Origin: Gluconacetobacter asukensis
Lineage (GTDB): Bacteria; Pseudomonadota; Alphaproteobacteria; Acetobacterales; Acetobacteraceae
Assembly: GCF_014174375.1 (NCBI RefSeq)
Contig: NZ_JABEQE010000024.1
Coordinates: 1 to 46,758, forward strand
Reading direction: 5' to 3'
Length of the DNA stretch: 46,758 bases
Both the position numbers and the translations under genes were made by a program. Below are positions 19,254 through 27,661 of this stretch, piece after piece (within the stretch, counting starts at the first letter, position 1; each line of letters opens with the position of its first letter). Below the pieces are notes generated by a model that did not search any database, was not told the origin of the DNA, and worked only from the letters and a program-made list of their open reading frames with translations.

Positions 19254-19517
19254 TCAGGCGTAGAGGTCGACGCTGTCGGAGCTGCCGGCCGAAGCGGTCT
19301 GCCCGCCGGTGGTGGATTCGGAGACGATGTTGCCCTGCGCGTCCTTGGTCACGATGGTGATCGAGCCATCGGCATTGGCGATTTCGGTCGTGGTCGTGGC
19401 GGAAGACGACGAGGATGAGGATGAGGATGACGATGACGATGACGAAGAGGAACTGCCGCTGGTGCCGAGCAGGCTGTCGAGGGCGCTGCCGCCGAGGCTG
19501 GAGATGGACGAAGACAT
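19254..19517 (-). CDS. Small serine-tract protein of unknown function
   Basis: 87 residues. An N-terminal MSSSISSLGGSALDSLL is followed by 18 consecutive serines (22-39) and ATTTT. A conserved-looking C-terminal part IANADGSITIVTKDAQGNI then ends in an acidic/Ser tail. No signal peptide or membrane helix. The serine tract is coded by tandem TCATCG and TCATCC hexamers, so its length may vary by slippage in whole codons. Start ATG 19517 has ACGGGAAA upstream. I do not recognise the family; the repetitive sequence could inflate an open frame, but codon phase and ribosome site support a gene. Confidence 0.55.
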   Translation of the reverse strand: MSSSISSLGGSALDSLLGTSGSSSSSSSSSSSSSSSSSSATTTTEIANADGSITIVTKDAQGNIVSESTTGGQTASAGSSDSVDLYA

Positions 19518-19719
19518 GTGACGATTTCCCGTAACTGGTGGCGAAGAGGCATGTCGTCGGTGCGCGTCCGTGGACGGGCCGGCATGGACTCATGCGCGCG
19601 GTGGACCTGTCGACCCGGCCAATCTGTCCGCGACCGCATCGGCGAAACAGTAGGGCCTGCCTAACCTGTCGGAAAGGCAGGTTTTCTTTCAGTTTGCAAC
19701 GGACTGTTGCGGGGCGGCC

Positions 19720-19840
<121 letters not shown>

Positions 19841-20704
19841 TTATCGTGTGCCCGCGCGCAGGTGGGGGCGGCTCCGGTCCCACAGGCGCATGCCGCGCAG
19901 GGCAAGGTCGGCCATGGCGGGCAGCAGGCGGGGCTGCATCAGGTCGGGGTCGAATTCCTGCATGCGGCGCGCGTTCTCGCGGTAGCAATCCTCGACGAAC
20001 TGGCGGAACGAGAAACTGTCGAGGAAGACATTGGCCTGGGTGACCGCGAAATCGCGCCCGTCATTGGGCTGCTGGCCGCGCCGGACCATGGCCAGCAATC
20101 GCCCCAGGGCCCGGCCGTAATAGCGGGTGGATTTCAGCGCCCGGCGCACCCGGCCCAGCCCGCGCCGCCGCTCGCGCCAGGCCATATAGTTGATGAAGAA
20201 GACGATGTGCCGCGTTTCCTCGAACATCAGCACATCGAAGATCTCGAACAGTTTTTCCGGCAGGAACTGCGACTGGCGCGCGTTCTTGAACGCCCCGAAG
20301 CCCAGGAAGGCATCGAGGCATTCGCCGAAGCCGAAATCGATGAAGGCGGTTTCCAGATCGGCGGGAAACCGCTCCAGGGGCTGTTCTGTCGCGTCGATGC
20401 CGTAGCGGTCGATCATCGTGCGGATCAGCTTCGCGTGGCGCGCTTCCTCCAGCCCCTGAAGGGCCACGGCCTCGCGCACCACCGGGTCGGTGATCTGCGG
20501 GGTGAAGGCATCGACGATCGCGCCCGCCCGGCGTTCGGTATGGTACACCTCCTGCCAGAACGGGATGGTACGCAGACGGGCCAGTTCTGTGTCCGTCAGT
20601 TCGGGCCAGGGCAGGGTCTCGGGGTCGAAGACCTGATGCGTGGCGATGAACTGGCTGCAGAACAGGTCCTTGTGGGTTTCCGACCCGGCTTCGATTCGGC
20701 TCAA
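19841..20704 (-). CDS. Ferritin-like di-iron protein, paralogue 2
   Basis: 287 residues from a TTG start at 20704 whose last two bases lie in the TGA stop of the upstream paralogue (TTGA overlap), pointing to translational coupling. The longer open frame to 20842 only runs antiphase through that gene. Four di-iron ligand helices are visible: Glu in VYHTERRAGA, ExxH in LEEARHAKLI, Glu in FGECLDAFLG, ExxH in FEETRHIVFF. This is the spacing of ferritin-like/AurF-like oxygenases. No signal peptide. Function unknown; an oxidative or iron-handling role together with the neighbour is the best guess. Confidence 0.75.
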   Translation of the reverse strand: MSRIEAGSETHKDLFCSQFIATHQVFDPETLPWPELTDTELARLRTIPFWQEVYHTERRAGAIVDAFTPQITDPVVREAVALQGLEEARHAKLIRTMIDRYGIDATEQPLERFPADLETAFIDFGFGECLDAFLGFGAFKNARQSQFLPEKLFEIFDVLMFEETRHIVFFINYMAWRERRRGLGRVRRALKSTRYYGRALGRLLAMVRRGQQPNDGRDFAVTQANVFLDSFSFRQFVEDCYRENARRMQEFDPDLMQPRLLPAMADLALRGMRLWDRSRPHLRAGTR

Positions 20705-21693
20705 GCAGTCGTCTCCAGCGCCCGGGTGCCGGCGGGGCGGCGCAGGAACAGGCGCAGGAAGCGCGCCAGGTTCGGTGCCAGCTTCGGCCGCAGCAGGCGC
20801 GGATCGTAGCCGGAGAAGCGGCGTTCGTTCTCCGACAGGCACAGATCGATCATGTCGCGCAGGCTGATATCCATATCCGCCACGTCCTTGGCGCCGCTGA
20901 CGGTGAAATTATTGTCCTGTTCCTGGACATTGCCGTCGGCGTCGATGCTGGTGGCCAAGCCGATCCGTTCGTAGACCAGGAACACCCAGACGGCGAGGAC
21001 GCGCAGTTCGAACCACGGGCGCTGCCACAGGGGCATGGTGGCACGGTGCCAGGCCAGCCAGTTGGCGAACAGCAGGATGTGGCGGCATTCCTCCTGCATC
21101 ACCGGCTCGAACGTTTCGATCAGTTCGGCGGGGAAGAAGCCCGAGCGCTGGGCGAGCGCGAACAGGCCGAAGGCGAAGAAACTGTCGACGCATTCCGAGA
21201 AGCCGGTGACCAGATAGGCCCATTCCGTGTCGCGCGGCTCGATATAGGGCGGCTCGGGCGCCATCTTGATGTCATAGGCCTCGACCAGCTTGGAGAGGAC
21301 CTCCTTGTGGCGGTTTTCCTCCCACGCGTTGCGCGACAGGGCGTCCTTCATGTCCGGGTCGTCGATCATCCGGGCGTAGGCGGCCATGCGCAGGCGGGCC
21401 TTGCCTTCGGTCTGGACCGCGATGTCCCAGATCGGCAGCGAGGTCACGCGCTTCAGCGTCTCGGGGTCGAGCTTCGGCCATTCGATGACCGAGGGCTTGT
21501 ACGGGTTGAAGGTGTCGCGGAACATCTCCGCCACCGCGCGTTTATGCTCGGCCGAGCCGGGTTTCAGCGGGCCCGGAACCGGGCTGGACCAGTGGCGGGC
21601 GTTGAAATCGGCCTCGGCCACCGTTTTCGTGTCGGCGCCCTTGGGATCGAGGGCCTCGGGGAGAGAGGAATAGATATCGGAAAGAGACGTCAT
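20701..21693 (-). CDS. Ferritin-like di-iron protein, paralogue 1
   Basis: 330 residues. The di-iron ligand set is complete: Glu in AVQTEGKARLR, ExxH in AWEENRHKEV, Glu in GFSECVDSFF, ExxH in QEECRHILLF. The flanking helices match paralogue 2 (PELIETFEPVMQEECRHI against PEKLFEIFDVLMFEETRHI), so the pair arose by duplication. The C-terminus is basic (FLRLFLRRPAG). ATG 21693 is preceded by a weak GAAG. Relatives of this fold include N-oxygenases and desaturase-like enzymes; no reaction can be assigned. Both genes lie downstream of the clpP paralogue, beyond a strong hairpin. Confidence 0.8.
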   Translation of the reverse strand: MTSLSDIYSSLPEALDPKGADTKTVAEADFNARHWSSPVPGPLKPGSAEHKRAVAEMFRDTFNPYKPSVIEWPKLDPETLKRVTSLPIWDIAVQTEGKARLRMAAYARMIDDPDMKDALSRNAWEENRHKEVLSKLVEAYDIKMAPEPPYIEPRDTEWAYLVTGFSECVDSFFAFGLFALAQRSGFFPAELIETFEPVMQEECRHILLFANWLAWHRATMPLWQRPWFELRVLAVWVFLVYERIGLATSIDADGNVQEQDNNFTVSGAKDVADMDISLRDMIDLCLSENERRFSGYDPRLLRPKLAPNLARFLRLFLRRPAGTRALETTA

Positions 21694-21720
21694 ACTTCGC
21701 AAGCTCGCACAATGAGTACA

Positions 21721-21760
21721 GACGTCGGCCCGGCCTGGAGATCAGGCCGGACCGAACGTC
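21721..21760 (-). terminator. Strong hairpin between the clpP paralogue and the di-iron pair
   Basis: GGCCCGGCCTG and CAGGCCGGACC pair around GAGAT, enclosed by GACGT/ACGTC. It lies 46 bases after the ClpP stop and 27 bases before the next start. There is no T-run, so it may be a weak terminator or an mRNA-stabilising stem. Confidence 0.5.
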
Positions 21761-21806
21761 ACCTTGCGGCCCCCCCTGCGATGGGGGGGAGGAGGGGGGC
21801 CAGCGA

Positions 21807-22487
21807 TCAGTGGATGTCGGAGATGGTGGAGATGATCCGTGTCACCAGGCCGTAGGCAATCGCCTCTTCGGCCGACATCCAGTAATTGCGGTCGGTGTCG
21901 CGGCAGATCTTCTCGTAGGTCTGGCCGGTTTCACGCGCGAACAGGCGGTTCAGCCGCTCGCGCATCTTCACGATTTCCCGCGCCTCGATATCGATATCGG
22001 TGGCGGGGCCGCGCACGCCGCCCATCGGCTGGTGCAGCAGGAAGCGCGTGTTGGGCAGGCAGTAGCGGCGCTGCGGGTTGCCGGCGGCGAAGATCAGCGC
22101 GCCGGCCGAGGCCACCCAGCCGGTGCCGATCACGTTCACCGGGGCGACCGAATCGACGAAGCGGATCATGTCGTGAATCGTATCGCCGCTTTCGACATGG
22201 CCGCCGGGCGAGTTCACATAGACGTCGATCGGCCTGTCGGACGCGCCGGCCAGCGCCAGCAGGCGGCCGGTGACGTCACGCGCCAGCTTGTCGTTGATCG
22301 CGCCGAACACCAGCACCTTGCGCTGGTCGAACAGGCGGCTTTCAAGCTCGTTGACCGGTGAGGACAGGGTCTTGTTGTCGTCGGGTTCCTTCGGTTCGGG
22401 ACCCTGGGGCTCGGGGATGTCGGGACCGTTCGGGTCTTCGTCATCCATCCGGATACGGTGGTTCGGCTGCATGCCGTTCAGCATCAT
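21807..22487 (-). CDS. clpP: ClpP-family serine protease paralogue with acidic N-terminal extension
   Basis: 226 residues. After an acidic, Pro-rich N-terminal segment (about residues 10-45) comes a ClpP fold: VYVNSPGGHVESG, nucleophile Ser in GTGWVASAGALIFAAG (the usual text is GQAASMGA), His in RFLLHQPMGG, and Asp in CRDTDRNYWMSAEEAIAYGLV. The triad is complete, so it should be active. It stands alone without clpX, so it is probably an additional copy; the variant nucleophile loop and extension support that. Start ATG 22487 follows CAGGGAGATC; the ATG three bases on is an alternative. Confidence 0.85.
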   Translation of the reverse strand: MMLNGMQPNHRIRMDDEDPNGPDIPEPQGPEPKEPDDNKTLSSPVNELESRLFDQRKVLVFGAINDKLARDVTGRLLALAGASDRPIDVYVNSPGGHVESGDTIHDMIRFVDSVAPVNVIGTGWVASAGALIFAAGNPQRRYCLPNTRFLLHQPMGGVRGPATDIDIEAREIVKMRERLNRLFARETGQTYEKICRDTDRNYWMSAEEAIAYGLVTRIISTISDIH

Positions 22488-22669
22488 GATCTCCCTGTAT
22501 CCAGGACTGGTCTGCGTCATCACTCTATCCTGCGCCGCCTTCGGGCTGGTGCCAAGACCCGTCCTGTGCCGCGCCCTCTGCGAACCGGCGGCGCGGCTCT
22601 CTAGCTCAAAGCCCCGGGGCCGGGCTAGTAAGGGAGGGCAGACAGCCAGACGCTGGTCACGGAGAGAAG

Positions 22670-23686
22670 ATGGGTATGAAAGCGCCGCTGCCAAGAGACC
22701 GTTCGGCTTTGGCCTGCCCGGCGGGCCGCCGGAGGGCAGCCATGGGTGCGGTGCTGGCGGGGTTGCTGGCGGGTGGCCTGCCCCTGGGCGGCTGTGCCCA
22801 TCGCGACGCGGTCGATACCACGCTGGACTGGTGGCATCAGTATCAGGGCGGCGTCATCGCCCAGCAGCGACCCCCGCCGCCGGGCGCGCATGACCCCTAT
22901 CCCGCCGTGGGGCTGACCCCGACCACGCCTCCCGTCCTCCCATCGGCCGAGCGCCGCCAGGATGTGACCGAATCTCTGATCGAACAGCGCAATCTGGCGC
23001 ACCGGATGGCGGCGGAGGTCGGGCCGCTGACGAATACGGCCCCGCCTGTGAGCGCCGCGCCGGCGCGGCCTTCCACGCCGGCCGCTCCGGCGACGACCGA
23101 GGCCACGCCTTCGGCGACGCTGGATGCGGCGGAGGCGCCGCCGCCCGTGGCATCCAGGCCCGCCCCGAAAGCGTCTTCGGCCCACGGCGATGCTGGTAAG
23201 GACGGCGGCGGGCCGCTGGTGGCGATGCCCGAGGTCGGGGCGGATGTCGGCGGCGTGGGCGGCAAGGCGCCGGCGGCATCGGCGCCGCCACCCGAGATTC
23301 CCGCCGGGCCGCCGACGGCACCGGATCTGCCCGGCTTCGCGGTGCCGAGCGATGCCGCCGTTGCGGCGAGCCGCCCGGATTATGTCCTGTCGGACCCGGG
23401 GGGAACGCGCATTCTCTTCCCCGTCGGCAACGACCACCCGGTGGCGGGGCAGGAGAAGGAGATCGACAGCGTGGCGCGCCATACGCCCGGCGGCCCGCTA
23501 TTCGTCCATGGCTATGGCGAGGCCGCGTCGACCGATTCGACAGAGCAGGCGCGGGCGATGGCGCTGGCCCTGCTGCGTGCCCGTGCGGTGGCCGACCGCC
23601 TGGCGGCCGATGGGGTGCCGGCGAAGGCGATCCACCTGCGCGCCCATCCGTTTGGCGACGGGGTGCGCATCAGCACGGCGGAGTAG
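22670..23686 (+). CDS. Outer-membrane lipoprotein with Pro/Ala-rich linker and OmpA-like C-terminus
   Basis: 338 residues. A basic N-region and hydrophobic core lead to the lipobox LGGC (Cys about 42), giving a lipid anchor. The middle (about 110-245) is low-complexity Ala/Pro. The last 85 residues (ILFPVGNDHPVAGQEKEID, HGYGEAASTDSTEQARAMALALLRARAVADRLAADGV) resemble an OmpA/MotB peptidoglycan-binding domain. It may tether the outer membrane to the wall. GGAGAGAAG precedes ATG 22670. It is divergent from clpP. Specific role unknown. Confidence 0.75.
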   Translation: MGMKAPLPRDRSALACPAGRRRAAMGAVLAGLLAGGLPLGGCAHRDAVDTTLDWWHQYQGGVIAQQRPPPPGAHDPYPAVGLTPTTPPVLPSAERRQDVTESLIEQRNLAHRMAAEVGPLTNTAPPVSAAPARPSTPAAPATTEATPSATLDAAEAPPPVASRPAPKASSAHGDAGKDGGGPLVAMPEVGADVGGVGGKAPAASAPPPEIPAGPPTAPDLPGFAVPSDAAVAASRPDYVLSDPGGTRILFPVGNDHPVAGQEKEIDSVARHTPGGPLFVHGYGEAASTDSTEQARAMALALLRARAVADRLAADGVPAKAIHLRAHPFGDGVRISTAE

Positions 23687-23732
23687 GGGCGTGCGGCGCG
23701 GTTGCCTGTCGGGCGCGGGCGTCGCTAATATC

Positions 23733-23765
23733 CGCGACTGGTGGGGAAACATCCCGCCAGTCGCG
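23733..23765 (+). terminator. Hairpin after the lipoprotein gene
   Basis: CGCGACTGG (23733-23741) pairs with CCAGTCGCG (23757-23765), with a further GGG/CCC inside. It lies 46 bases past the stop and 90 bases before the aminotransferase. No T-run, so it is a terminator or leader structure. Confidence 0.45.
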
Positions 23766-23855
23766 ACATGCCGCCGGAAGAGCGGTGCGAAACGGCCATC
23801 CTGAACCTTGTCCGGGGCGCTGGGTCCCGGGCAAACAGTCTCAACGAGCCAACCC

Positions 23856-25118
23856 ATGACAGAAGAATTCCATCGCATCCGCCGCCTGCCGCCCTATGTG
23901 TTCGCCGAGGTGAACAAGGCCAAGGCCGCGGCCCGAGCTAGGGGCGAGGACATTATCGATCTGGGCATGGGCAATCCCGACAGCCCCACCCCGCCGCATA
24001 TCGTGCAGAAGCTGGTGGAGACCGTGGCCGACCCGCGCGCGCATGGCTATTCGGTCAGCAAGGGCATTCCCGGCCTGCGCCGGGCGCTGGCGGGCTATTA
24101 CGACCGCCGTTTCGGCGTGGCGCTGGACCCGGAGACCGAGGTGATCGCCACCCTGGGGTCGAAGGAAGGGCTGGCCAACCTGGCCGCCGCCATCACGAGC
24201 CCGGGTGACACCATTCTGGTGCCCAACCCGTCCTATCCGATCCATCAGTTCGGCTTCATCATCGCCGGGGCCTCGGTGCGCTCGATCCCGGCGACGCCGG
24301 ACGAGGAGATGCTGCGCGCGCTGGATCGCGCGGTGCGCCACTCGGTGCCCAAGCCGACGGCGCTGATCGTCAATTTCCCTTCCAACCCCACGGCCTATGT
24401 CGCGGATCTGGATTTCTATCGCGAACTGGTGGCCTTCGCCCGTCGGCATGAGATCTGGATCATGTCCGATCTCGCCTATGCCGAGATCTATTTCGGCGAC
24501 AAGGTGCCGCCCTCGATCCTGCAGGTGCCGGGGGCGAAGGAAATTGCGGTCGAGTTTACCTCGCTGTCCAAGACCTATTCCATGGCCGGTTGGCGCATGG
24601 GCTTCGCCGCCGGCAATCCGCGCCTGATCAATGCGCTGACGCGGATCAAATCCTATCTGGATTACGGGGCCTTCACCCCCATTCAGGTGGCGGCGGTGGC
24701 GGCCCTGAGCGGCCCGCAGGATTGTGTCGCCGATATGCGCACGCTCTATCGCGACCGGCGCGATGTGCTGATCCGCGGCCTGCATGCGGCGGGGTGGGAC
24801 GTGCCGTCGCCGGAAGGGTCGATGTTCGCCTGGGCGCCGCTGCCGGCTGCGTTCCGCGAGATGGGCAGCGTCGATTTCTCGAAGCTGCTGCTGAAGGAAG
24901 CGGGGGTGGCGGTGGCGCCGGGACTGGGCTTTGGCGAGTATGGCGAGGGCTTCGTGCGGATCGGGCTGGTCGAGAACACGCAGCGCCTGCGCCAGGCGAC
25001 GCGGGCGATCCGGCAGTTCATGGGCCGTCATGGCGTCAATCTGCCTGATCTGGCGGCTTCCGGCCGCCGGGTGGGGAAGGATGCGGACCTGGCTGCCGAT
25101 GCGGCGCCGGTGATCTGA
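23856..25118 (+). CDS. alaA: Alanine-type aminotransferase (class I/II, AlaA/AlaT-like)
   Basis: 420 residues, PLP fold type I. The N-terminus is FHRIRRLPPYVFAEVNKAK, then DLGMGNPDSPTPPHIV, the substrate-binding NFPSNPTAYV, Asp in IMSDLAYAEIYF, and the Schiff-base Lys in SLSKTYSMAGWRMGFAAG. It is typical of the alphaproteobacterial alanine transaminase encoded just before homoserine dehydrogenase; relatives include LL-diaminopimelate aminotransferase. ATG 23856 follows CAACGAGCC. The C-terminal tail after GRHGVNLPD is variable. A clear rho-independent terminator follows, so it is not simply co-transcribed with hom. Confidence 0.85.
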   Translation: MTEEFHRIRRLPPYVFAEVNKAKAAARARGEDIIDLGMGNPDSPTPPHIVQKLVETVADPRAHGYSVSKGIPGLRRALAGYYDRRFGVALDPETEVIATLGSKEGLANLAAAITSPGDTILVPNPSYPIHQFGFIIAGASVRSIPATPDEEMLRALDRAVRHSVPKPTALIVNFPSNPTAYVADLDFYRELVAFARRHEIWIMSDLAYAEIYFGDKVPPSILQVPGAKEIAVEFTSLSKTYSMAGWRMGFAAGNPRLINALTRIKSYLDYGAFTPIQVAAVAALSGPQDCVADMRTLYRDRRDVLIRGLHAAGWDVPSPEGSMFAWAPLPAAFREMGSVDFSKLLLKEAGVAVAPGLGFGEYGEGFVRIGLVENTQRLRQATRAIRQFMGRHGVNLPDLAASGRRVGKDADLAADAAPVI

Positions 25119-25123
25119 CTTTG

Positions 25124-25153
25124 CGGCCGGGGCGGTCCCGGCCGGTTTTTTTT
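25124..25153 (+). terminator. Rho-independent terminator after alaA
   Basis: The GC stem CGGCCGGG/CCCGGCCG has a five-base loop and is followed by GTTTTTTTT, beginning five bases past the alaA stop. A textbook intrinsic terminator. Confidence 0.9.
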
Positions 25154-25156
25154 GAC

Positions 25157-25187
25157 CCGGACGCGGCGCGGTGGGCGCCGCGTCCGG
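25157..25187 (+). other. Perfect 13-bp hairpin in the hom leader
   Basis: CCGGACGCGGCGC pairs perfectly with GCGCCGCGTCCGG around GGTGG. It comes three bases after the T-run of the alaA terminator and 37 bases before the hom start. With no T-run of its own it may insulate the two genes or structure the hom leader. Confidence 0.6.
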
Positions 25188-25224
25188 CTGATCGCTGAAT
25201 TCAGGAACGACGACAGGATATCAG

Positions 25225-26592
25225 GTGACCGGACGGATGATGGGTACGGGTGGCACGGGCGGACAGGCGGGCGGAACGGGGTCGGCGCCATTGCGGATCG
25301 GCATCGCGGGGCTGGGGACGGTCGGGGCCGGGCTGGTCAAGCTGCTGCGCGGCAACGCGGCCATCGTCGGTGCCCGGGCCGGACGGCCGGTGGTGGTGAC
25401 CTCCGTGGCCGCGCGCGACCGCACCCGCGACCGGGGCATCGATCTGGACGGCGTGACCTGGCATGACGATGCGCTGGCGCTGGCGCATGACCCGGACGTG
25501 GATGTGGTGGTCGAACTGATCGGCGGTGCGGAGGGCGTTGCCCGCCGGCTGGTGACGGAAGCGCTGCGGGCCGGCCGGCCGGTCGTGACCGCCAACAAGG
25601 CGCTGATTGCGGTGCATGGCGCCGAGCTGGCGGCACTGGCCGAACAGGCGGGCGTGCCCTTGATGTTCGAGGCCGCGGTGGCCGGCGGCATTCCCGCCAT
25701 CAAGACCGTGCGCGAGGGGCTGGCCGCCGACCGGTTGAACCGGGTGGGCGGCATCCTGAATGGCACCTGCAACTACATCATGACCGCGATGCGCGAGAGC
25801 GGCCGTGCCTTTGCCGATGTGCTGGCCGAGGCGCAGGCGCTGGGTTACGCCGAGGCCGATCCTTCGACCGATGTGGACGGGATCGACGCGGCGCACAAGC
25901 TGGCGATCCTGGCCGGGTTGGCATTCGGCCGGCCGGTGGCGTTTTCCTCGGTGCATGTCGAGGGGATTCGCGCCATCGACGCGCTGGACCTCACCTTCGC
26001 CCAGACGCTGGGTTATCGCATCAAGCTGCTGGGCCTGGCCCGCCGGCGTGAAGATGGGGTCGAGGCCCGTGTTCATCCCTGCCTGGTGCCGGAGAAGATG
26101 CCGATCGCGCAGGTGGACGGGGTGTTCAATGCCGTGCTGGTCGAGGGTGCGTTCGTCGGCCGGCTGATGCTGGAAGGGCGGGGCGCGGGCGAAGGGCCGA
26201 CTGCCACCGCCGTTGCCGCCGACCTGATCGACATCGCGCGCGGCAATGCGGTGCCGGTGTGGGGCCGCAGCACGGACGGGCTGACGCAGGTGGAAGCCCT
26301 GCCGCGCACCGCCTTCCACGAGGAATATTATCTTCGCCTGCAGGTGCACGACCGGCCCGGCGTGATCGCCGACGTGACGGCCGTTCTGCGCGACCATGGC
26401 GTGTCCTTGCGCAGCATGTTGCAACATGGGCGCGCCGCCGACGATAGTGGTGGAGCGGACGAACCGTCCGTGCCGCTGGTGCTGGTCACGCATCGGACAC
26501 AGGAATCCGCCATGATGGCGGCACTGGCCCGGATCGCGGCCCTGCCGGCCGTGATCGGCGAGCCGGCGATGATTCGTATCGAGGCCGGCTGA
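25225..26592 (+). CDS. hom: Homoserine dehydrogenase
   Basis: 455 residues. The NAD(P)-binding Rossmann motif is RIGIAGLGTVGAGLVKLL; the catalytic part includes TANKALIAVHGAEL, GGIPAIKT, NGTCNYIMTAMRESG and DVDGIDAAHKLAILA. The C-terminal ACT domain (YYLRLQVHDRPGVIADVTAVLRDHG) is the usual site of threonine feedback control. It reduces aspartate semialdehyde to homoserine for Thr/Met synthesis. GTG 25225 after GATATCAG is used; ATG 25237 is an alternative because the first 20 residues are Gly-rich and not conserved. Confidence 0.95.
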   Translation: MTGRMMGTGGTGGQAGGTGSAPLRIGIAGLGTVGAGLVKLLRGNAAIVGARAGRPVVVTSVAARDRTRDRGIDLDGVTWHDDALALAHDPDVDVVVELIGGAEGVARRLVTEALRAGRPVVTANKALIAVHGAELAALAEQAGVPLMFEAAVAGGIPAIKTVREGLAADRLNRVGGILNGTCNYIMTAMRESGRAFADVLAEAQALGYAEADPSTDVDGIDAAHKLAILAGLAFGRPVAFSSVHVEGIRAIDALDLTFAQTLGYRIKLLGLARRREDGVEARVHPCLVPEKMPIAQVDGVFNAVLVEGAFVGRLMLEGRGAGEGPTATAVAADLIDIARGNAVPVWGRSTDGLTQVEALPRTAFHEEYYLRLQVHDRPGVIADVTAVLRDHGVSLRSMLQHGRAADDSGGADEPSVPLVLVTHRTQESAMMAALARIAALPAVIGEPAMIRIEAG

Positions 26593-26659
26593 CTATCCTG
26601 ACGGCCCCGTCCAACAGGCCGGCGACGAGAACCGGCCCAGACAGCTAAGGAACAGAGTG

Positions 26660-27655
26660 ATGACGTCCACACCCACTGCCGCCTACCAGGTCACCGACCG
26701 CAACCTGGCCCTGGAACTGGTCCGCGTGACCGAGGCGGCGGCGATGGCCGCATCGCACTGGACCGGTCGCGGCCAGAAGAACGAGGCCGACGGCGCCGCC
26801 GTGGAGGCGATGCGTCTGGCGTTCGATACCGTGGCGATCGACGGCACGGTGGTGATCGGCGAGGGTGAGATGGACGAGGCGCCGATGCTGTTCATCGGCG
26901 AGAAGGTGGGGGCCGGCGGCCCGGCCATGGATATCGCCGTGGACCCGCTGGAAGGCACCAACCTGTGCGCCAAGAACATGCCCAACGCCCTGACGGTGGT
27001 GGCGCTGGCCGAGGCGGGCAATTTCCTGCATGCGCCCGATGTGTACATGGACAAGATCGTGGTCGGTCCCGACCTGCCGGAAGGGGTGGTGGACCTGGAT
27101 GCCAGCATTGCCGCCAACCTGCGCGAGCTGGCACGGGCCAAGCGCAAGGATATCAGCGAGCTGACGCTGTGCGCGCTGGAGCGCGAGCGGCATGAGGAGC
27201 TGATCGCCAAGACGCGTGAGGCCGGGGCGCGGGTGATGCTGCTGAGCGACGGCGACGTGGCGGCCGCCATTGCCGCCTGCCTGCCGGACGGCGAGGTGGA
27301 TATCTATGCCGGCTCGGGCGGGGCGCCCGAGGGTGTGCTGGCCGCTGCCGCCGTGCGCTGCGTGCGCGGCCAGATGCAGGCCCGCCTGCTGTTCGAGGAT
27401 GACGAGCAGATCCGCCGCGCGCGGGAGATGAATCCGGGCAAGGACCCGTCGCGCAAGCTCGGTCTGTTTGACATGGCGAAAGGCGATGTCCTGTTTTCGG
27501 CCTCCGGGGTCACCACCGGCCCGCTGCTGCGCGGCATCCGCCGGGATGGCCGGCGCGCCGTGACCCATTCGATCGTCATGCGCTCGAAATCCGGCACGGT
27601 GCGTTTTGTCGAGGCGCATCACGATTTCACCACCAAGACCTGGCCGGCATACTGA
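26660..27655 (+). CDS. glpX: Class II fructose-1,6-bisphosphatase (GlpX)
   Basis: 331 residues. Metal and phosphate sites are visible: VIGEGEMDEAPMLFIGE, AVDPLEGTNLCAKN (the Li-sensitive phosphatase motif), and GSGGAPEGVLAAAA. It acts in gluconeogenesis and in the Calvin/pentose cycles. ATG 26660 has AAGGA eight bases upstream; the GTG three bases earlier is unlikely. It lies 67 bases after hom and six bases before recJ, a conserved alphaproteobacterial block. Confidence 0.95.
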   Translation: MTSTPTAAYQVTDRNLALELVRVTEAAAMAASHWTGRGQKNEADGAAVEAMRLAFDTVAIDGTVVIGEGEMDEAPMLFIGEKVGAGGPAMDIAVDPLEGTNLCAKNMPNALTVVALAEAGNFLHAPDVYMDKIVVGPDLPEGVVDLDASIAANLRELARAKRKDISELTLCALERERHEELIAKTREAGARVMLLSDGDVAAAIAACLPDGEVDIYAGSGGAPEGVLAAAAVRCVRGQMQARLLFEDDEQIRRAREMNPGKDPSRKLGLFDMAKGDVLFSASGVTTGPLLRGIRRDGRRAVTHSIVMRSKSGTVRFVEAHHDFTTKTWPAY

Positions 27656-27661
27656 CGGCCT

